This document shows positions 34,414 through 44,023 of a DNA stretch of 64,000 nt, one piece after another. The stretch comes from Streptomyces actinomycinicus. Lineage in GTDB: Bacteria > Actinomycetota > Actinomycetes > Streptomycetales > Streptomycetaceae. Position 1 is the first letter of the stretch. The number at the start of each line of letters is the position of its first letter. The notes beneath the pieces are model-generated. The model searched no databases. It was not told the DNA's origin and saw only the letters and a list, made by a program, of their open reading frames with translations. The stretch spans positions 1-64,000 of the forward strand of contig NZ_JAERRK010000023.1 of the NCBI RefSeq assembly GCF_016741775.1, written 5' to 3'. Both the position numbers and the translations under genes were made by a program.

Positions 34414-35529
34414 GTGGAGGATCACTGGACCGTGGGACGCGTGGCCGAGCTGGCTGGCGTAAGCGTCCGCACGCTGCATCACTATGACGACATCAGGCTC
34501 GTTCGGCCGTCGGCGCGGACCGCGGCCGGGTACCGGGCCTATTCGGCGGACGACGTGGAGCGGCTGCGGGAGGTGCTGGCCTATCGGCGGCTGGGCTTCG
34601 GGCTGCGGGAGGTTGCCGAACTGGTCGGGGACCCGTCCACCGACGCGGTCGCGCACCTGCGCCGGCTGCGCGGCCTCCTGCTCGAGCGGCGTGATCGCAC
34701 TGACGCCATGGTGGCGGCCATCGACAGGGAACTTGAGGCACGGGCGAAGGGACTGACGGTGACGCCGGAGGAGCAACTGGAGATGCTCGGTGCACGGCTG
34801 TACGACGCGATCGGCGGCGCTTACACCGCGACACGGTGTACCGACCCGCGGATCGCCGCGCAGATCTGGGACGCGCTCGGCGACGCGCAGACGGTGCTGA
34901 ACGTCGGGGCCGGCACCGGCTCCTACGAGCCTGCGGATCGCGACGTGACGGCGGTGGAGCCATCGGCGGTCATGCGGGGGCAGCGGCCTGCCGGCTCGGC
35001 GCCGTGCGTGGCCGCCGCCGCGGAGAGCCTGCCGTTCGAGGACCAGTCCTTCGACGTGGCGATGGCCGTCTCCACTGTTCACCACTGGGGGGACCCGATA
35101 GCGGGGCTGCGCGAGATGGGGCGTGTGGCCCGCCGCGTGGTGGTGCTCACGTTCGACACCGACGAGCCGGGATGGCAGGACCGGTTCTGGCTCACCCGCG
35201 ACTACCTGCCCGAGTTCGCCACCGTCCTCGCGGAATTTCCCTCGCTCGCTGGGATGGCCGACGCGATCGGAGCCCGCACCGAGCCGGTGCCCATCCCGTG
35301 GGACTGCGCCGACGGCCTGTTCGAGGCGTACTGGCGTCGGCCGGGGGCGTATCTGGAGGATCACGTGCGCCGTGCGATGTCGGTGTGGACGAGGGTCGGT
35401 CCGGAGGCCGAGCAGCGGGCGGTGCGAAGCCTCAGCGACGACCTCGACTCCGGCCGGTGGACCGAGCGCAACAGCGACCTCGCCGACCTCGACGCGGCAG
35501 ACCTCGGCCTCCGCCTGCTCATAGCTTGA
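34414..35529 (+). CDS. MerR-type regulator fused to a class I methyltransferase
   Basis: 371 residues from GTG 34414. Residues 1-75 are a MerR winged helix (WTVGRVAELAGVSVRTLHHY, DDIRLVRPSARTAAGYRAYS), followed by a helical linker with the usual coiled coil to about 112. From about 120 on it is a Rossmann methyltransferase: TVLNVGAGTGSYEPADRD binds SAM, AAAESLPFEDQSFDVAMAVS holds motifs II/III, and TVHHWGDPIAGLREMGRVAR motif IV/V. Fusion of a ligand-sensing activator to an enzyme suggests a self-regulated resistance or modification protein. No Shine-Dalgarno sequence is present, consistent with a leaderless start. Confidence 0.85.
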   Translation: MEDHWTVGRVAELAGVSVRTLHHYDDIRLVRPSARTAAGYRAYSADDVERLREVLAYRRLGFGLREVAELVGDPSTDAVAHLRRLRGLLLERRDRTDAMVAAIDRELEARAKGLTVTPEEQLEMLGARLYDAIGGAYTATRCTDPRIAAQIWDALGDAQTVLNVGAGTGSYEPADRDVTAVEPSAVMRGQRPAGSAPCVAAAAESLPFEDQSFDVAMAVSTVHHWGDPIAGLREMGRVARRVVVLTFDTDEPGWQDRFWLTRDYLPEFATVLAEFPSLAGMADAIGARTEPVPIPWDCADGLFEAYWRRPGAYLEDHVRRAMSVWTRVGPEAEQRAVRSLSDDLDSGRWTERNSDLADLDAADLGLRLLIA

Positions 35530-35632
35530 CCCGCGTCCCATGTTCAACGGCGTGGCGGTTGCTGGGCAGCCCGCTGGTGCCTGACCCGGCCGGCCCGGCA
35601 GATCTGTCCAGCGGCTCGCGCTCCGCCGGACG

Positions 35633-38049
35633 CTACTCGGTGCGCAGCGCCGTGGCCGTACGGGCCTTGGCCGCCCAGCCGGCCGGAACCAGCGCGCCCA
35701 ACATCGCGATCACGGCCCCGCCCAGCCCCAGCAGGACCAGTTGAGCAGGGCCGTACACATCGAGGACCGACGACGGCATACCGGTGCCTACGGCACGCCC
35801 CATCTCCGGCATGACAACGTGGTGCAGCGCGTACCCCGCCGGTACGCCGATCAGCCCTCCGATCACCCCGATCGTGGTCACCGAGGCGAGCACGAGGCTC
35901 ATGGTCTGCCCCGGCGACATGCCGATCGCCTTGCAGACGCCCAGCTCGTGGACACGTTCCCGGGTGTCCAGGATGACGGAGTTGAGTACGCCGAGGCCGG
36001 CCACGGACACCAGCATGAGGGTGAGCAGCACCGCCATCGCATCCATGACGAGGATGACGCCCTTCTGCTCCGACGGGGCGTTGGTCGCAGCGTCGCCGCC
36101 CAGCGGCTGCACGACCGCGGCGAGCTTCCGGGCATACTCGTCGGCGGAGACACCGGGCTTCACCTCGACGAGGAAGGTACTGGGCTCGGCCGACCGGAAG
36201 TTGGCCATGTCCGCGTGGATCTCCAGCTCGTTGCCCGAGGTGTCGAAGGACTCGCCCACGATCCGCAGGTTCGCACTCTCCTTCTCGTAGGTCACCCGCA
36301 CCGTGTCACCGATCTTGGTGCTCGTCCTTTCCAGGAAGCGCGTGGGAACGACGACCTGCCCCTTTCCGGTGATCCAGTGCCCGGAGAGCATCTCGTAACT
36401 GCCGGAGCGCGAATCGCCCTCGTAGAGGCTGGCCCGAACCGATCCGGAGATCCCGGCCACGGCGACCTCGCCCTGGGCCTTGCCGTAGTACGATCCCGTG
36501 CCCGCCTGCGACGTGATGGCAGACCGCACCGTCGCCGGTGCGGCGACCTTGGGTCTGGACGGGCTTGCCACGCCGCCACCCGCGGGAGACGGGCTTGCCG
36601 CGCCGCCCTCTGCAGGAGGAGGCGAAGGGGGAGCGATGTTGTTCAGCTTGGTTGTCGTGACCGTGACCGCGGCACGGCTGTCGGTGTCCTGGGAGGCGCC
36701 GACCTCGCTCAGGGACGAGGTCAGCCCCACCGCGAAGGTCGTCGCGACCGTTCCGAACGCCACCGCGAGCAGCATGGCGAGGGTACGGACCGGATGCGTG
36801 AAGGGGGTGGCGAGCCCGTAGGTCACCGGTCGTGGCAGCGGCAGCTGCCCGATCGCCCGGTGGGCCCACTGGCCGCGCCCCGTGCGCGGCGACCGGCCGA
36901 CCGCGATGGCCTCGACCGTACGCAGCCTTCCGGCCCGTAGTGCGGGAAGCAGCGCGGCGAGCCCCACGACGACCAGGGTGGTGGCCGGCACCGCGACGTC
37001 CACCCACCAGGCCGTCGAGAGCGAGACGGTGCCGTACATCTCCTGGGTGTCGCCCAGCAGCGGCACTGCCAGGAGGTTTCCCAGGACGACCCCCGCGGCG
37101 ATGCCTGCGCCGGCCGGAATCAGTGCCTGGGCCACGTAGGCGCGTACGACCTCGCGTGGGGTGAAGCCGATGGCCTTGAGAATGCCGATTCTGCGCAGGC
37201 CGGTGCCGACCGCACCGCTGATCACACTGCTGACGATGATCACTGACATCACGATGCCGAGCACACCGAAAGCCATCACGAACGGGACGGTCGCCGCCGC
37301 ACCCTGATCAGCGGCGCGCTTGGTGTCCAGCCAGGACTGGGTACCCAGCAGCGCCCCGGACCCCACGGAGGCGGCGAGCTTCTTCCGGTCGGCGATGATC
37401 TGCCCCTTCGTGCTTGCGGAGTCGAAGCGGTAGAGCATCTGACTCGTGACGGGGCGGCCCTCCGACGCCAGCGCGTGGACCTGCGCGGGGGTCGCCCAGG
37501 CGTCGGCGGTCTTGCTCACCGACACGACGAAACCGACGATCGAAAGCGTCTGGGCGTTCGTGGTGCCCGGAGCCTTCAGGGTGGAGCCGATCTCGATGGC
37601 GGGCCCCTCGAACGATGCGGCGAGCACGATCTCGCCCGGCTTCCGCGGCCACCGGCCGGACTTCAGGTCAACGCGGTCCACGTCGCCGTCCGGACCGGAC
37701 CGCCCGACCATGGTCAGCGTCGCATGCGGAAGCCCGTGTGATCCACCGGGCGGAACGCCGTGGAAGGGTACGGCCCCGCGCTCGCGGCAACGCCGGGCAG
37801 GTTCCCGGTCTTCGCCAGCTGCGCCGCACTCGCCTTGGCAGGATCGAACTGCGCGGTGATGTGCGAGCCCTGCTGCTTCTTGAAGGCCTTGTCGAAGGGC
37901 GCGGCCGCGGCGACCATCAGCGACCCGGCGACCACGGCCGAGGCCACGGCCATCATCGTGGCCAAGGCGATCACCACTGTCTGCACCCGGCGGCGGTTGA
38001 CGCCGGAACGGACGACCCGGCCCAGCGCGCCGGTACCGAACAGGCTCAT
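35633..38049 (-). pseudogene. FtsX-type ABC transporter permease with one frameshift
   Basis: From ATG 38049 the minus strand gives the first transmembrane helix (RRRVQTVVIALATMMAVASA) and part of the extracellular domain, then stops early at 37714. One frame over, from about 37740, it continues with the remaining 690 residues. These include two FtsX core domains with four-helix sets (AFGVLGIVMSVIIVSSVISG, LRTVEAI and later MLVSVAGLGVLNSVIL, ELGVCKAIGMSPGQT). The whole would be about 805 residues, normal for the large MacB-type permeases with duplicated FtsX domains. It overlaps the ATPase stop by four bases. As only one indel separates the frames, a sequencing error is a serious alternative to inactivation. 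Confidence 0.75.
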
Positions 38050-38738
38050 CGGACGGCCTGCGCGTAAGAGTCGAGGGCGACGTGACCGTCGACCAGGTGA
38101 ATGGTGCGGCTCGCGCACGCCTCCGCCAGCGTCAGGTCGTGTGTCACCAGCACGATGGTCTGTCCGGTGCGGTGCAGATCCATCAGCAGATTGCGGACGT
38201 CGTGGCCCGAGGCGGTGTCGAGCGCACCGGTGGGCTCGTCGGCGAGCAGCAGCGCGGGCCGGTTGACCAAAGCCCGGGCGACTGCGACCCGTTGGCGTTC
38301 ACCTCCGGACAGTCGGCACGGGTAGGCGCGGGCATGCTTCAGGATGCCCAGCATCTCCATCAGCTCACCCGCGCGGGCCGCGGCCTTGCGCCGACTCGTC
38401 CCGGTCAGCTGGGCCGGGAGCTGGATGTTGTCGGTGACGGTGAGGTCGTCGAGGAGATTGAAGAACTGAAAGGCCACGCCGATGTGCTCGCGGCGGAACT
38501 TGGCGAGGGCGTGCTCGCTCAACTGGTCGATCCGTCGCCCGGCCACCGTCACGGCGCCATCGGTCGGCTTGTCCAGCCCGGCGACAAGGTTCAGCAACGT
38601 GGACTTGCCGCTGCCGGAAGGGCCCGTCACGGCAAGGGCCTCACCCTTGGCGACGCTGAGCGTGAGCGGTCCGAGCGCCGGCGCGCCGGCGCTGCCGTAG
38701 CGCTTCACCGCGCCCTCCAGCTCGATCACTTGATGCAT
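38046..38738 (-). CDS. ABC transporter ATP-binding protein, MacB/LolD type
   Basis: 230 residues from ATG 38738. Walker A is GPSGSGKS (39-46), the Q-loop region AFQFFNLLDDLTV, the signature LSGGERQRVAVARAL (143 on), Walker B LLLADEPTGALD and the switch His in VLVTHD. It is the partner of the FtsX-type permease that starts within its stop codon. Such pairs export peptides, lipids or antibiotics or act in envelope stress. A two-component system is divergent from it, the usual arrangement for an antibiotic-responsive ABC module. A 37-codon ORF with a strong ribosome site overlaps its start. Confidence 0.9.
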   Translation of the reverse strand: MHQVIELEGAVKRYGSAGAPALGPLTLSVAKGEALAVTGPSGSGKSTLLNLVAGLDKPTDGAVTVAGRRIDQLSEHALAKFRREHIGVAFQFFNLLDDLTVTDNIQLPAQLTGTSRRKAAARAGELMEMLGILKHARAYPCRLSGGERQRVAVARALVNRPALLLADEPTGALDTASGHDVRNLLMDLHRTGQTIVLVTHDLTLAEACASRTIHLVDGHVALDSYAQAVR

Positions 38739-38839
38739 ACGAGGTGTCCGTCCTTCACGGTCGCGAGGCGTATGCCGTTGTCGGCCCCGCGAACGTAGAG
38801 GCTGCCGCGGACGGGGCGCGTCGGCCGCGGCACCGACAT
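38726..38839 (-). CDS. 37-residue leader-type ORF overlapping the ABC ATPase start
   Basis: ATG 38839 is preceded by an unusually strong ribosome site (GGAGGGAGGG, spacing about 4). The frame runs 37 codons to TGA 38728-38726, ending 13 bases inside the ATPase gene. The peptide is basic, with a proline/arginine-rich start, then GSLYVRGADNGIRLATVKDG and a single Cys near the end. No signal peptide or membrane segment is visible. The overlap implies translational coupling to the transporter. It may be a leader, a sensor peptide or the product that the transporter handles. Family unknown. Confidence 0.5.
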   Translation of the reverse strand: MSVPRPTRPVRGSLYVRGADNGIRLATVKDGHLVCIK

Positions 38840-38952
38840 CAGACCCTCCCTCCGGAGGATTCGGCTGCGGAGTCATACCTGAGAAGGAGTCCTCTCGGAC
38901 AACGCCCTGAACGGACAGGCGGACGCGGGCCGGGCGGAGAGCGCAACACAAT

Positions 38953-40254
38953 GTGGCAATGGAGACGGAAGACCGGCGCAGCTGGCATCAGCAGCTCATC
39001 GACGCGTTACGCCCGGAGGCAAGGGCCGCCCCGCTGTCCCGGCGAGCGGTGCGCACCGATGTGGCGCTGGCGGTCGCCCTGACCGTCATCGCCCTGTTCG
39101 TGGCGGTGCGCTATCCCGGCGACGGGCCGGTGAACATCGACCCGGGGGCCAATGGCGGGCCCGGGGTCTCGGCCCCGCCCCCGCCGCCCGTCCCTGGTCA
39201 GGCACCCGTGGAGGACGAGTCTCCCTCCGTGTCCTGGGTCCTGGTCGTCCTGTCGACGCTGCCGCTGGCAGCCCGGCGCCGGTATCCGCTGGCCCAGTTC
39301 GTGGCGGTACTGGGCGCGGCACTGGCCATCGGCAGCTCCGCCTCCTGGATCACCGTCCTGGCCTGTGTCATGGGCGCCTACAGCGCCGTCGTGTACAGCC
39401 GATACCGGATAGCGGCGATTGCCGTCCTGGTGATCGCCGCGGCGCTGTCCGGTGTCGCATTCCGCAACGCGGACCCTGTGCTCCCGGGATGGTCCAGCCC
39501 GGGATTCGTGCTGCTGGTGGCGGGGATGCTGGCCAGCCTCGTCCGCTACCTGCAACTGCGGCTGGCCTCCAGCCGGGACCGGGTCACACGACTGCAGGAG
39601 GCTCAGGAAGAGGCCACGCGCCGGGCCGTCGAGGAAGAGCGCGCCCGCATTGCCGCCGAACTGCACGACATCGTGACCCACAATGTGAGCGTGATGGTGA
39701 TCCAGGCAGGCGCGGCCCGCAAAGTGATGGACGTGGTACCCGAGCAGTCGAAGGAGGCACTGCTGACCGTCGAGGCGAGCGGCCGGGCCGCCATGGCCGA
39801 ACTGCGCCATGTGATGGGCCTGTTGGCCGCCCCCGACCACGAGAGGCCCGACGGCCTGGAGCCCCAGCCCGGGCTCGCTCAGCTCGACGCTCTGGTCGCA
39901 CGCGTACGCGCCACTGGGACGCCCGTGACCATCGAGGTGTCGCTGCCGCCGGAACCACTGTCACCCGGGGTGGACCTCGCGGCGTATCGCGTCGTCCAGG
40001 AGGCGCTGACCAACACGATCAAACATGCGCGCGACGCGGAGGCGTCCGTCGCCATCCGTTACACCGACGACTGTCTGGAGATCGAGGTCACGGACACGGG
40101 CGGCGCCAAGGACTCCCCGCCGGTGGAGAGCAACGGCCGTGGCCACATGGGGCTGCGCGAGCGGTTGGCCGTCTACCAGGGCGAGCTGACGGCCGGGCCG
40201 ACAAATGCCGGCGGATACCGGGTCACGGCCCGTATCCCGCGGAGCACCGTATGA
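38953..40254 (+). CDS. Two-component sensor histidine kinase, NarL/DesK-like
   Basis: 433 residues from GTG 38953; ATG 38959 is also possible. One transmembrane helix near 35-53, a proline-rich extracytoplasmic loop (about 55-90), then four or five more helices to about residue 200. A coiled coil leads into the HisKA_3 dimerisation domain ARIAAELHDIVTHNVSVMVI with phospho-acceptor His 238. The HATPase shows VVQEALTNTIKHA (N box), EIEVTDTGG and GRGHMGLRERL. The response regulator starts inside its stop codon (ATGA). Divergence from the ABC transporter suggests it senses the transported compound or the envelope stress it causes. Confidence 0.9.
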   Translation: MAMETEDRRSWHQQLIDALRPEARAAPLSRRAVRTDVALAVALTVIALFVAVRYPGDGPVNIDPGANGGPGVSAPPPPPVPGQAPVEDESPSVSWVLVVLSTLPLAARRRYPLAQFVAVLGAALAIGSSASWITVLACVMGAYSAVVYSRYRIAAIAVLVIAAALSGVAFRNADPVLPGWSSPGFVLLVAGMLASLVRYLQLRLASSRDRVTRLQEAQEEATRRAVEEERARIAAELHDIVTHNVSVMVIQAGAARKVMDVVPEQSKEALLTVEASGRAAMAELRHVMGLLAAPDHERPDGLEPQPGLAQLDALVARVRATGTPVTIEVSLPPEPLSPGVDLAAYRVVQEALTNTIKHARDAEASVAIRYTDDCLEIEVTDTGGAKDSPPVESNGRGHMGLRERLAVYQGELTAGPTNAGGYRVTARIPRSTV

Positions 40255-40937
40255 CGACGGACCAGCCACCGCTGCGCGCCGTCATCGCCGACGACCAAGC
40301 CCTCGTACGCACCGGTTTCAAAATGATCCTGGCCGCGGACGGCATCGAAGTGACGGCCGAGGCGGCCGACGGGGCCGAGGCCGTCGCAGCGGTCCGCCGC
40401 ACACGGCCCGACGTCGTCCTCATGGACATCCGGATGCCGGAGATGGACGGCATCGAGGCCACCAGGCGCATCCTCGGCGACGCCGGCCCGGATGGAACGC
40501 GGGTCATCATCCTCACCACATACGATCTCGACCACTACGTCTACGCCGCGCTCACGGCCGGCGCCAGCGGCTTCCTGCTCAAGGACGTCACCCCCGAACA
40601 CCTGGTCTCCGCCTTGCGCCTGGTGCGGTCCGGCGACGCTCTCCTCGCGCCCACGATCACTCGTCGGCTGATCGAGCGGTTCGCCCGTCGCGACGAACCG
40701 CAGACCATCGCCGCGCACCGCGATCTGTCCGACCTGACCCCGCGCGAGCTCGAAGTGCTCCGCCTGCTCGCGACGGGCCTCAGCAACGCCGAACTCGCCT
40801 CCCGGCTGTTCCTCAGCCCGACCACGGTCAAGAGCCACGTCGGCCGCATCCTGTCGAAGCTGGACCTGCGCGACCGGGTCCAGGCCGTCGTCTTCGCCTA
40901 CGAAACGGGTCTGATCACCCCGGGCGGTGGCGCGTAG
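40251..40937 (+). CDS. LuxR/NarL-family response regulator
   Basis: 228 residues. Receiver domain: VIADDQALVR with the acidic pocket, VVLMDIRMPEMDGIEA with phospho-acceptor Asp 59, LTTYDL and GFLLKD (conserved Lys). The C-terminal LuxR HTH reads LTPRELEVLRLLATGLSNAE, then SPTTVKSHVGRILSKLDLRD. It overlaps the kinase gene by four bases, so the two are made together. The probable targets are its own operon and the divergent ABC transporter genes (inference from position). Confidence 0.93.
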   Translation: MTTDQPPLRAVIADDQALVRTGFKMILAADGIEVTAEAADGAEAVAAVRRTRPDVVLMDIRMPEMDGIEATRRILGDAGPDGTRVIILTTYDLDHYVYAALTAGASGFLLKDVTPEHLVSALRLVRSGDALLAPTITRRLIERFARRDEPQTIAAHRDLSDLTPRELEVLRLLATGLSNAELASRLFLSPTTVKSHVGRILSKLDLRDRVQAVVFAYETGLITPGGGA

Positions 40938-41261
40938 CTCAAGCGTATGTCCAGCATCCCGTGCGTCGCCGCAGACCAGAAGGCACGTGAAGGACGTGAC
41001 CGGACGACAAGGGCCGGCATCGAAGTGGAGTGACCAGCACGCGCCGTTCGCAAACTCATCGCTGCTGCTCGGAACGGGTCTGGCTTTCCATCACGGTCTG
41101 CTGGAAGGCATGCTCTCCGCCCCGCTCGCCTGCTGCTTTCGTCTGCTTTCCCGCGAAGCAGTATCTCGACCGGGAGCTGGAAGGGTGCTTCCTGAAGATC
41201 AGGCACCGTGACGTGGCTCCGGAGGGTGGTTTGATTTGGCCCCGCTGGAACGGAGGTTGAG
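40938..41261. other. Stretch without a supported gene
   Basis: Between converging genes. No coherent frame and no strong hairpin was found. Confidence 0.35.
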
Positions 41262-42515
41262 CTATCGCCTCGGGTCGATCAGGGCAGTTGACGCCTTCTC
41301 TGTAGGCGCAGGCTGCGTCTGCAGAGCGTGCTGATGGCGTTGTGCCCAGCGGACAGCGGGTGGTGCTGCCAAGCCCGTCAGCGCGAACATGGCTCCCGCT
41401 ACATACCACCCAGGACGGCCCCAGGTGATGCAGAGTGCGATGAGCAGTCCTGGTCCGAGGGCTTCGGCGAGGCCGGCGCCGAGGCCGAACACGCCCAGGT
41501 ACTGGCCGGTGGCCTGCTGTGGGGCGAGAGCGAAGGAGACCTCGAAGCCCGCGGCGGAGTGCCATAGTTCGCCGATCGTGTGGATCACCACCGCGGTGAT
41601 GAGCAGGGTTGCGGCGGCCCAGGCCGGTATGCCTGCGGACAGTGAGATCAGTGAGCAGGCGATGAGGAAGGCCATGCCTGCCCGGCGGTAGGCGTGTGCG
41701 CCGGCGGCGGGTGAATCGACGTTGCGGCTGGCCCGGACCTGGAAGGCGACGACGATGAGGGTGCCGGTGAGCATGGTGGTCGAGATGAGCCAGTGCGGGG
41801 CGGTGGTGGCGCCGACGATCCAGAGCGGGATGGCCACGGTGAGTACCTTGAACTGGATGGCCATGATTCCGTCGAGGGCGGTCAGCACGAGGTAGGGACG
41901 GTCCCGCAGGGCGATCCAGCGGGGGCCGCCGGTGGTGGGGACGGGCGCGACGGGCGGCAGGAGCGCCAGGATCGCCGCGGAGACCGCGAAGGCGATCGCG
42001 TTGCCGATGACCATGAGCTGATAGGCGGTGAGCGTGCCCGCCTGGACGACCCAGCCTGCCAGCACGGCGCCGAGGGAGATGCCGACGTTGGTCACCGCGC
42101 GGAGGTATGCCCGGAACTCTTGCGGCCGGTCGCCTCCGTGGTGCCTGATGAGCGGGGAGCGGGCGGCGATTCCGGCCGCCTTCGCCGCGGCGGTGACGCA
42201 GACGGCGAGGACGAACGGCCAGAAGCTGTCGGCCAGGACGAAGCATGCCGTGGCCAGGGCCTGGACCACCAGGGTGGCCGCGTAGATGTCGCGCGCTCCG
42301 TGCCGGTCGGCTAGATGACCGACCGCAACGCCCAGCGCCAGCGCGAGAAGACCGGCGATGCCGAGCCCGAGCCCCACCTGGCCTGCCGGAAGGTGAACCG
42401 CCTCGGTGAAATACAGCACGCCGGCGGTGAGGTAGAGGCCGCTGCCGACGGTATAGATGAAGTTCGAGGCCGCGAGGACGCGCTGCGGTCCGGTGTTCGG
42501 CATCAAGCGGGGCAT
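41262..42515 (-). CDS. MFS transporter, 12-helix
   Basis: 417 residues with about twelve hydrophobic segments. The loop signature is VGHLADRHGARDIYAATLVV, a shortened G-x-L-A-D-R-x-G-x-R motif. The opening LAASNFIYTVGSGLYLTAGV and FGLGAGLAEALGPGLLIAL are typical of small actinobacterial efflux-type MFS proteins. GGAG lies eight bases before the ATG. A dyad at 42559-42586 lies in the promoter region. No regulator gene is adjacent; next upstream is an IS630 remnant, so the regulator may have been lost. Substrate unknown. Confidence 0.87.
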   Translation of the reverse strand: MPRLMPNTGPQRVLAASNFIYTVGSGLYLTAGVLYFTEAVHLPAGQVGLGLGIAGLLALALGVAVGHLADRHGARDIYAATLVVQALATACFVLADSFWPFVLAVCVTAAAKAAGIAARSPLIRHHGGDRPQEFRAYLRAVTNVGISLGAVLAGWVVQAGTLTAYQLMVIGNAIAFAVSAAILALLPPVAPVPTTGGPRWIALRDRPYLVLTALDGIMAIQFKVLTVAIPLWIVGATTAPHWLISTTMLTGTLIVVAFQVRASRNVDSPAAGAHAYRRAGMAFLIACSLISLSAGIPAWAAATLLITAVVIHTIGELWHSAAGFEVSFALAPQQATGQYLGVFGLGAGLAEALGPGLLIALCITWGRPGWYVAGAMFALTGLAAPPAVRWAQRHQHALQTQPAPTEKASTALIDPRR

Positions 42516-42558
42516 GACAGGGCTCCACGTCCTCGGCGGGCGGTAAGGGCCCGTCCAG

Positions 42559-42586
42559 CTTGTTGCATATTACTTGCAATAACAAG
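42559..42586. promoter_or_regulatory. Dyad upstream of the MFS gene
   Basis: CTTGTTGCA (42559-42567) and TGCAATAACAAG (42575-42586) are inverted repeats with one bulged base around a 7-base centre. AT-rich in a GC-rich setting and 44 bases before the start, it looks like an operator, perhaps for a GntR- or MarR-type protein encoded elsewhere. Confidence 0.5.
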
Positions 42587-42599
42587 AGGATCGCGTCAG

Positions 42600-42996
42600 T
42601 AGGGTGACGCCGTCCGGCCTCCATGCACCGGCAACTCGACGAGCGCGGTCAGCCGGCGGCCGGCTCGCGGCCGAGACCAGCGTGCCAGCGGCACCCCAGT
42701 CCCGGCCGGGCCGGCAGGCCAGGGCCTTGGCCTCGGCGACCTGCACGGGGGAAGCGGGCGGGGCGCCCGCTGCACCGGCGGTCGGCCAGAGCCGGCAGGC
42801 CGCCCCGCCAAGTGCGCACGGAGTCCATGTGCACCCCGACAGCGATTCGCGCGTGGGACCTGCCCCGAGCCGCCGCGAGCAGGATCCGTGACCGGGCCCT
42901 GGCCTGGTGCGGAGTCTTGTGACCGTAGGCCGCCTTCTTCAGCCGTTGCCCGTCGGCGGCGGACAGGGCTATGGGGCGGGCGGCAGGAACAGGCAA
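42600..42996 (-). pseudogene. IS630-type transposase N-terminal remnant
   Basis: From about 42996 the minus strand reads LSAADGQRLKKAAYGHKTPH, QARARSRILLAAARGRSHAR, and VHMDSVRTWRGGLPALADRR, the first helix-turn-helix of an IS630 subgroup. Residues expected after 'V-R-T-W-R' are missing. Another frame later gives GVPLARWSRPRAG, the 'L-A-R-W-S-x-P-E-L-A' block. Deletions and frameshifts leave only the DNA-binding part. It belongs to a different IS630 subgroup from the copies at 15.8 and 34.1 kb. Confidence 0.6.
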
Positions 42997-43047
42997 GGCA
43001 GACAGGCCGATCAGCAGAAGTGGATCACAAGGCCGTGAGGCTCTTGC

Positions 43048-43956
43048 TCATGCCGTCTCGTGGTGGACGGAGTCCAGGGCGGCGAGTTCTTCCTCCGACA
43101 GGCGCAGGGAGCCGACGGCGACGTTCTGGGCGAGGTGGCCAGGGTCACCGGTGCCGGGGATGGCCAAGACGTGGGGACCCTGGTGCAGTGTCCACGCGAG
43201 CCGGATCTGCGCCGTGCTCACGCCATGGGCGCGGGCGATGGCGTGCACCTCCCGGCTGTGGTCGGTGGTCGCCCCGGCGGTGCGTCCGCTGCCGGCGATC
43301 GAGTAGAACGGCACGAACGCGACGCCTTGTTCACCGCAGAGGTCAAGAAACTCCTTCTGCTCGCGGGATGCGCCGATGCCGTACATGTTCTGGACGCAGA
43401 CCACGGGCGCGATGGCCTGGGCCTCGGCGAGATGGTGGGGGCGGACGTTGGACAGGCCCAGGTGACGTATGAGTCCGGCCTCACGCAGTTCGGCGAGTGC
43501 GCCGAAGCGTTCGGCGATGGAATCGGTGCCGACGATGCGCAGGTTCACCACGTCGAGGTGGTCGCGCCCGAGCTGGCGCAGATTCTCCTCGACCTGGCCG
43601 CGCAACTGCCCGGGGGTGGCATGCGCCAGCCACTGGCCCGCGGGGTCACGGCCCGGTCCGACCTTGGTGGTGATGACGAGGTCGGCCGGGTAGGGGGCCA
43701 GCGCCTGGTTGATCAGCTCGTTGGCCGACCGCAGCGGCGAGAAGTAGAACGCGGCGGTGTCGATGTGGTTCACGCCGAGCTCGACTGCGCGGCGCAGCAC
43801 ACTGATCGCCTGGTCGCGGTCGCGTGGGACGGCATCGGGCGCGAACGCCTCGCCGTGCTGGGTGAGGCGCATCGCGCCGAAACCGATCCGGTTGACCGTG
43901 CGGTCGCCGAGCTTCCAGGTGCCCGATGCCGCCGCGGTGATCGTCTGTGAGGTCAT
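43048..43956 (-). CDS. Aldo/keto reductase
   Basis: 302 residues from ATG 43956. The fold is the NADP-dependent TIM barrel of the AKR family: RIGFGAMRLTQHGEAF, then NHIDTAAFYFSP with catalytic Asp 66 and Tyr 71, ITTKVGPG with Lys 98, and late NADP-binding VLAIPGTGDPGHLAQNV. The usual fourth tetrad residue, His, is Asn 138 in LDVVNLRIV, a variation seen in the pyridoxal-reductase-like branch. It is divergent from an ArsR-type regulator across a 67-base gap with a 20-base palindrome, so it is probably induced by an aldehyde or ketone. Confidence 0.88.
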   Translation of the reverse strand: MTSQTITAAASGTWKLGDRTVNRIGFGAMRLTQHGEAFAPDAVPRDRDQAISVLRRAVELGVNHIDTAAFYFSPLRSANELINQALAPYPADLVITTKVGPGRDPAGQWLAHATPGQLRGQVEENLRQLGRDHLDVVNLRIVGTDSIAERFGALAELREAGLIRHLGLSNVRPHHLAEAQAIAPVVCVQNMYGIGASREQKEFLDLCGEQGVAFVPFYSIAGSGRTAGATTDHSREVHAIARAHGVSTAQIRLAWTLHQGPHVLAIPGTGDPGHLAQNVAVGSLRLSEEELAALDSVHHETA

Positions 43957-43994
43957 GGCGGGATGATCCGCGCACGGTAGGCTGGCCCGCCATT

Positions 43995-44014
43995 GATTCA
44001 CACATGTCTGAATC
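43995..44014. promoter_or_regulatory. Operator between aldo/keto reductase and ArsR-type gene
   Basis: GATTCACACATGTCTGAATC is a 20-base palindrome with a single mismatched pair. It lies 10 bases before the regulator's GTG and 39 before the reductase ATG, so one protein bound here could close both promoters. Confidence 0.7.
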
Positions 44015-44023
44015 CATCGAGGG

